DNA of 64,000 nt, taken from the NCBI RefSeq assembly GCF_040546585.1, contig NZ_JBEPOC010000001.1, positions 930,001 through 994,000 of the forward strand, given 5' to 3'. Made by a program: the position numbers and the translations under genes. The stretch comes from Marmoricola sp. OAE513 (GTDB lineage Bacteria > Actinomycetota > Actinomycetes > Propionibacteriales > Nocardioidaceae). How positions within the stretch are numbered: the stretch's first letter is position 1; each line of letters begins with the position of its first letter. A model generated the notes under the pieces. It made no database searches. It was not told the DNA's origin and was given only the letters and a program-made list of their open reading frames with translations. Of this stretch, positions 60,476 to 64,000 are shown one piece after another.

Positions 60476-60491
60476 AGTGACCACCTTCACA
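60476..60491. promoter_or_regulatory. CRP/GlxR-type site upstream of the transglycosylase gene
   Basis: AGTGA-N6-TCACA at 60476-60491 matches the actinobacterial CRP/GlxR consensus (TGTGA-N6-TCACA) with one mismatch. It sits 66 bases upstream of the transglycosylase start at 60410. In mycobacteria CRP controls rpfA, another peptidoglycan hydrolase, so a similar cAMP link is plausible by analogy. Confidence 0.55.
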
Positions 60492-60573
60492 AGAACGGCG
60501 GCGGGAATCAAGTTGACCGTGCCGGATGGTGGAACTGGTCCAGAAGTTGTGACAGGTGTGACGCGTGGTGCTC

Positions 60574-60607
60574 CGGGGTGTCCCCCGATCTGCCCTCCTG
60601 CGGGCAG
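60574..60607 (-). terminator. Two adjacent hairpins after the phoH gene
   Basis: CGGGG-N4-CCCCG at 60574-60587 and CTGCCC-N6-GGGCAG at 60590-60607 are perfect stems lying just downstream of the leftward phoH stop at 60624 and upstream of the transglycosylase promoter region. They probably end the phoH transcript. No T-run is present. Confidence 0.4.
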
Positions 60608-60623
60608 CCCGGAGGACCCGCGG

Positions 60624-61982
60624 CTACATGGAGACGTGCTCGAGCATCTCGGTGACCAGGGCCGCGATCGGCGACCGCTCGGACCGGGTCAAGGTCACGT
60701 GGGCGAACAGCGGGTGGCCCTTGAGCTTGTCCACCACGGCCACGACGCCGTCGTGCCGACCGACCCGCAGGTTGTCGCGCTGAGCGACGTCGTGGGTCAG
60801 GACCACCTTGGAGTTCGCGCCCATCCGCGAGAGCACCGTCAGGAGCACGTTGCGCTCCAGCGACTGCGCCTCGTCGACGATGACGAACGCGTCGTGCAGC
60901 GACCGGCCCCGGATGTGCGTCAGGGGCAGCACCTCGAGCATCCCGCGGTCGAGGATCTCGTCGATCACCTCAGGCGTGGTGATCGCACCCAGGGTGTCGA
61001 AGACGGCCTGGCCCCACGGCGACATCTTCTCCGACTCGCTGCCGGGCAGGTAGCCGAGCTCCTGACCACCGACCGCGAACAACGGACGGAAGACGACCAC
61101 CTTCTTGTGCTGGCGACGCTCCATGACGGTCTCGAGGCCGGCGCAGAGAGCGAGCGCCGACTTCCCCGTCCCCGCTCGCCCTCCCAACGACACGATCCCG
61201 ATCTCCGGGTCCAGGAGCAGGTCGAGCGCGACCCGCTGCTCGGCGGAGCGACCGTGCAGCCCGAAGGCCTCGCGGTCGCCCTTGACCAGGTGCACCCGCT
61301 TGTCGGCCCCGACCCGACCCAGCGCGCTGCCGCGGTCCGACATCAGCACGAGACCCGTGTGGCACGGGAGATCCCGCGCGTCGTCGAGATCGATGACGCT
61401 GTCCTCGTACAGCTCGTCGAGGTCGCTGGACAGGACGTCCATCTCGGCCACCCCGGTCCACCCGGCGTCCGACTCGTGGATCTGCTCACCGAGGTACTCC
61501 TCGGCGTCCAGGCCGACGGCCGAGGCCTTGATCCGCAGCGGCAGGTCCTTGGACACCAGCGTGACCGCGAAGCCCTCGTTGGCCAGGTTGTTCGCAACGG
61601 CGAGGATCCGGGTGTCGTTGTCCCCCAGCCGGAACCCCGAGGGCAGCGACTCGGCGTCGGTGTGGTTCAGCTCCACCCGGATGGTGCCGCCGTGCTCGCC
61701 GATCGGGACCGGGCTGTCCAGACGGCCGTTCTCGACGCGGAGCTCGTCGAGCATCCGCAGCGCCGTCCGGGCGAAGTAGCCGAGCTCGGAGTGGTGCCGT
61801 TTGCCCTCCAGCTCGGTGATCACCACGACGGGCAGCACGACCTCGTGCTCGTCGAACCTCTTCAGGGCCCCGGGATCCGCCAGGAGCACGGAGGTGTCCA
61901 GGACGTAGGTCCGGCGCTGGGAGCTCGCCTTGGTGGGGGTCTTGCTGGCAGTGCCGGACGCTGAGCGCTTCGGAGTGGCCAC
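60624..61982 (-). CDS. phoH2: PIN-PhoH two-domain protein (PhoH2), 452 aa
   Basis: Residues ~25-170 form a PIN ribonuclease domain ([43 protein letters not shown]). Residues ~235-452 form a PhoH ATPase/helicase domain with Walker [21 protein letters not shown] and Walker [21 protein letters not shown]. In mycobacteria PhoH2 unwinds and cleaves RNA. GTG 61982 is used because AAGGGGAACATCC precedes it. It is not preceded here by a visible antitoxin gene. Confidence 0.93.
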   Translation of the reverse strand: MATPKRSASGTASKTPTKASSQRRTYVLDTSVLLADPGALKRFDEHEVVLPVVVITELEGKRHHSELGYFARTALRMLDELRVENGRLDSPVPIGEHGGTIRVELNHTDAESLPSGFRLGDNDTRILAVANNLANEGFAVTLVSKDLPLRIKASAVGLDAEEYLGEQIHESDAGWTGVAEMDVLSSDLDELYEDSVIDLDDARDLPCHTGLVLMSDRGSALGRVGADKRVHLVKGDREAFGLHGRSAEQRVALDLLLDPEIGIVSLGGRAGTGKSALALCAGLETVMERRQHKKVVVFRPLFAVGGQELGYLPGSESEKMSPWGQAVFDTLGAITTPEVIDEILDRGMLEVLPLTHIRGRSLHDAFVIVDEAQSLERNVLLTVLSRMGANSKVVLTHDVAQRDNLRVGRHDGVVAVVDKLKGHPLFAHVTLTRSERSPIAALVTEMLEHVSM

Positions 61983-62230
61983 GGATGTTCCCCTTCGCAG
62001 ACCAGCACGCCGCACCCGGCGTCCAGGTCGTCAGCAGTTGTGCTTGGACCAGGACGGGCAAGGGCCAGAGTGCTGACCCCATAGGTCGTGATTTCTCACG
62101 CACTCGCCTCCAGGTGCGGACCGCCTCGGATGCGATCCGCTGCGTTCGAAAGTACGCCGCAAATCGGGCCGAGCTCGGCCGACACGCCCGAACGCAGGGC
62201 GCGGCGCAGATGAACGTTTTGTTACGTGGC

Positions 62231-62254
62231 TCTCGGTCGCCTCAGCGACCGAGA
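62231..62254. terminator. 10-bp perfect stem-loop at the uppS stop codon
   Basis: TCTCGGTCGC at 62231-62240 and GCGACCGAGA at 62245-62254 form a perfect 10-base stem with a 4-base loop. Read on the minus strand the loop is TGAG and contains the UGA stop of the cis-prenyltransferase. This may be a terminator overlapping the coding end or may influence stop-codon use. No T-run follows. Confidence 0.5.
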
Positions 62255-63018
62255 CGACGGTCGCGGACCGCGTAGGCACGCACCGCACGCAGGAAGTCGA
62301 CGCGACGGAAGTCGGGCCAGTAGGCCTCGCAGAAGTAGAACTCGCTGTGCGCGCTCTGCCACAGCAGGAAACCCCCGAGGCGCTGCTCCCCCGAGGTGCG
62401 GATGACGAGGTCCGGATCGGGCTGGCCCTTGGTGTAGAGGTGCTCGGCGATGTGCTCGACGTCGATCACCTCGGCGAGGTCCTCGATGGTCTTGCCCTTG
62501 GCGGCCTCGGCGTGCAGGAGCGAGCGGACCGCGTCGGCGATCTCGCGACGACCGCCGTACCCGACGGCGATGTTGACCAGGATGCCGTCGGCGTCGCGGG
62601 TCGACTCCTCGGCCGCCTTGAGCCGCTCGGCGGTCTTGGCCGGAAGCAGGTCGAGCGCGCCCACCGGGTGAAGTCGCCAGCGGCGCTGGACCGCCAGGGA
62701 CTCGACCGCGCCCTCGATGATGCGCAGGAGCCCCTCGAGCTGCTCGGGCGGACGGTTCAGGTTGTCGGTGGACAGCAGCCAGAGGGTGACGACCTTGACG
62801 CCGACCTCCTCGCACCAGCCGAGCAGCGGTTCGATGTTGGCGGCGCCGGCCTGGTAGCCACCAGCGGTGTCCGCGCCGACGGCCTTGGCCCAGCGTCGGT
62901 TGCCGTCGAGCATGACTCCCACGTGCTGCGGGATCCGGTCGGCCGGGAGGCGGCGTGCGAGACGGGCCTCGTACGCGGGGTACAGAACCCGACGGAGCCC
63001 ACGCTTCCAATCAGCCAC
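62242..63018 (-). CDS. uppS: Short-chain cis-prenyltransferase (isoprenyl diphosphate synthase), 258 aa
   Basis: This is a UppS-fold enzyme that condenses IPP in cis. The catalytic region is HVGVMLDGNRRWAKAVGAD with the essential Asp, then LWLLSTDNLNRPPEQLEGLL, NIAVGYGGRREIADAV, and the hydrophobic-pocket end LVIRTSGEQRLGGFLLWQSA with HSEFYFCEAYWPDF. In mycobacteria the homologous gene beside hemolysin III (Rv1086) makes Z,E-farnesyl diphosphate, not the long C50 product, so a short-chain product is likely here. It is divergent from the hemolysin III gene. Confidence 0.9.
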   Translation of the reverse strand: MADWKRGLRRVLYPAYEARLARRLPADRIPQHVGVMLDGNRRWAKAVGADTAGGYQAGAANIEPLLGWCEEVGVKVVTLWLLSTDNLNRPPEQLEGLLRIIEGAVESLAVQRRWRLHPVGALDLLPAKTAERLKAAEESTRDADGILVNIAVGYGGRREIADAVRSLLHAEAAKGKTIEDLAEVIDVEHIAEHLYTKGQPDPDLVIRTSGEQRLGGFLLWQSAHSEFYFCEAYWPDFRRVDFLRAVRAYAVRDRRLGR

Positions 63019-63088
63019 CCGTTCAGGCTACCGGAACGGACATTTCGATACTGGCGAGTCTCAACCTACGGTGCCGTAACCTTGATGC

Positions 63089-63823
63089 ATGAACGCCAAG
63101 GTCCCCGTCTCCGAGAAGGCCGAAGAGGTCGTCGACAAGGCGGCCGACGTCGCCGCCGACTCCGCCCTGCAGCTGCACCGGGCGATGATGGCGGCCAAGC
63201 CAAAGCTCCGCGGCTGGCTGCACGCCGCGACCTCGCCGCTGACGATCGCGGCCGGCGTCGTCCTGATCTGCCTGTCCCCCACTGCCGCGACGAAGGTGTC
63301 CTCGGCACTGTTCGCCGGCACAGCGATCCTGCTGTTCACCGTGAGCGGGATCTACCACCGCGGCAACTGGTCGCCGAAGGTCTGGGCGTTCTGGAAGCGC
63401 TTCGACCACGCCAACATCTTCTTCCTGATCGCCGGCTCCTACACGCCGTTCGCGATCACACTGCTCGACGGTGGCGCCCGCGTCGGCATGCTCGTCATCG
63501 TCTGGACCGGTGCGGTTCTCGGCGTCGGCTTCAAGTTGTTCTGGACCAACGCACCGCGCTGGCTCTCGGCGCCGATCTACATCGCGCTCGGCTGGGCGGC
63601 GATCTTCTACGCCGACGACTTCGCCGGCGGTGGCTCGGCAGTGATCACCCTGGTCGTGGTCGGCGGCGGGCTCTACACCCTCGGCGGACTGGTCTACGCG
63701 CTGAAGCGGCCCGACCCGTTCCCGACGTGGTTCGGCTTCCACGAGATCTTCCACCTGTTCACGATCGCCGCGTTCGTGTGCCACTACATCGCGGCGTCGA
63801 TAGCGACGTACAAGCTGCGCTGA
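63089..63823 (+). CDS. trhA: Hemolysin III / PAQR family membrane protein, 244 aa
   Basis: This is a seven-helix PAQR-type protein. HRAMMAAKPKLRGWLHAATS marks the first conserved block, ILLFTVSGIYHRGNWSPKV carries a zinc-binding His, FDHANIFFLIAGSYTPFAIT the second, and GFHEIFHLFTIAAFVCHYIA the His pair near the end. Some members affect membrane energetics; the haemolysin name is historical. The soluble N-terminus is Ala-rich. It pairs divergently with the cis-prenyltransferase, an arrangement also found in mycobacteria. Confidence 0.93.
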   Translation: MNAKVPVSEKAEEVVDKAADVAADSALQLHRAMMAAKPKLRGWLHAATSPLTIAAGVVLICLSPTAATKVSSALFAGTAILLFTVSGIYHRGNWSPKVWAFWKRFDHANIFFLIAGSYTPFAITLLDGGARVGMLVIVWTGAVLGVGFKLFWTNAPRWLSAPIYIALGWAAIFYADDFAGGGSAVITLVVVGGGLYTLGGLVYALKRPDPFPTWFGFHEIFHLFTIAAFVCHYIAASIATYKLR

Positions 63824-63825
63824 GG

Positions 63826-64000
63826 TCAGGCAGTCAGGTTCGCGCCCAGGAACCTGAGCTGGTTGGGCAGCACCCTGCGCATGTAGCCGTAGGTGTGCGC
63901 GCCGTCCTCGAACCCGCCCGCCGGCGCCTCGGGGAGGTCCTGGATGAACTCCCGCACGGCGAAGTAGAACGGGTCGCCGTTGCCGCAGTCGATCCGGACC
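63826..64000 (-). CDS. Esterase / alpha-beta hydrolase, C-terminal part (partial, 5' end outside window)
   Basis: Reading leftward, the last 58 codons give RIDCGNGDPFYFAVREFIQD and PAGGFEDGAHTYGYMRRVLP, ending at TGA 63828-63826. The GDPFY, GAHTYGYMRRVLP pattern, with a likely catalytic His in GAHTYGYM, is that of the C-terminus of actinobacterial esterases related to the antigen 85/EsterD group. It lies two bases after the stop of the hemolysin III gene, converging. Only the C-terminal portion is visible. Confidence 0.7.
   Translation of the reverse strand, partial: VRIDCGNGDPFYFAVREFIQDLPEAPAGGFEDGAHTYGYMRRVLPNQLRFLGANLTA

Noticed and set aside
60411-60623. A c-di-AMP (ydaO) riboswitch before the transglycosylase gene
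   Set aside because: Such riboswitches often precede wall hydrolase genes in actinobacteria, but I could not find the conserved core here; the region holds two small hairpins and a CRP-like site instead.
63067-63078. TACGG-TG-CCGTA as a defined operator between uppS and the hemolysin III gene
   Set aside because: The arms are only five bases long and no regulator is nearby; chance occurrence is likely.

Overview
The window is very GC-rich, gene-dense chromosomal DNA of a high-GC Gram-positive bacterium (Actinomycetota). Several features point that way: frequent GTG starts, ATGA/GTGA/TGATG stop-start overlaps, an MpaB-type oxygenase, a DUF222/13E12-type HNH protein, a GAF-ANTAR regulator, a LpqY-SugABC-like transporter and a two-domain PIN-PhoH protein. 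From about 40 kb onward the set ispH, xseA, xseB, DUF4245, glpX, fumarase, secreted transglycosylase, phoH, short-chain cis-prenyltransferase and hemolysin III, with ychF further left, resembles the conserved mycobacterial block Rv1085c-Rv1112 as I remember it. By inference this is a Nocardioides-like propionibacterial or related organism. I see no rRNA, tRNA, CRISPR array, insertion sequence or prophage.

Left part (1-21 kb), metabolic and accessory genes. A partial GntR regulator and a hypothetical gene come first. Then come a TetR/GMC oxidoreductase divergent pair and an Lrp regulator divergent from a DUF6421 fusion protein coupled to a threonine aldolase. After a VOC protein there is an orphan MerB-like protein, a nitronate monooxygenase/TfoX/DUF1905 run, and RNase HI with a coupled partner. 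A LuxR-TPR regulator with a DUF4242 protein follows. A leftward series then holds VOC, zinc alcohol dehydrogenase, PncC and KGG genes. A GAF-ANTAR gene lies divergent to a STAS gene, and an FAD-Rieske oxidoreductase is coupled to an EVE-like protein.

Middle part (21-40 kb). This holds a CPA1 cation/proton antiporter, a PepSY membrane protein, a frameshifted ychF (one extra base near 26007), a SnoaL-like protein, a DUF222-HNH protein, and an MpaB/TetR divergent pair sharing an exact 9-bp-arm operator. Next are exonuclease III, a coupled ABC ATPase/FtsX permease/secreted two-module protein operon, small membrane proteins, RmuC and a DUF6542 protein.

Right part (40-64 kb), housekeeping. This holds ispH with a Sua5/YciO protein, xseAB, a DUF4245 protein, an ArsB/SLC13-like permease followed by an HTH-TOBE regulator, glpX with a PfkB kinase, and two alpha/beta hydrolases. 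It continues with the LpqY-SugABC-like sugar importer, class I and class II fumarases 2 kb apart, an SDR, a secreted transglycosylase behind a CRP-like site, PIN-PhoH, a cis-prenyltransferase, hemolysin III and a partial esterase.

Coding is packed on both strands, and convergent genes often share their stop codons in a CTAG tetranucleotide. The clearest candidates for new biology are the duplicated-module secreted protein with its ABC exporter-like partners, and the DUF6421 fusion with zincin-like residues. All family assignments rest on motif recognition by eye; no searches were run.
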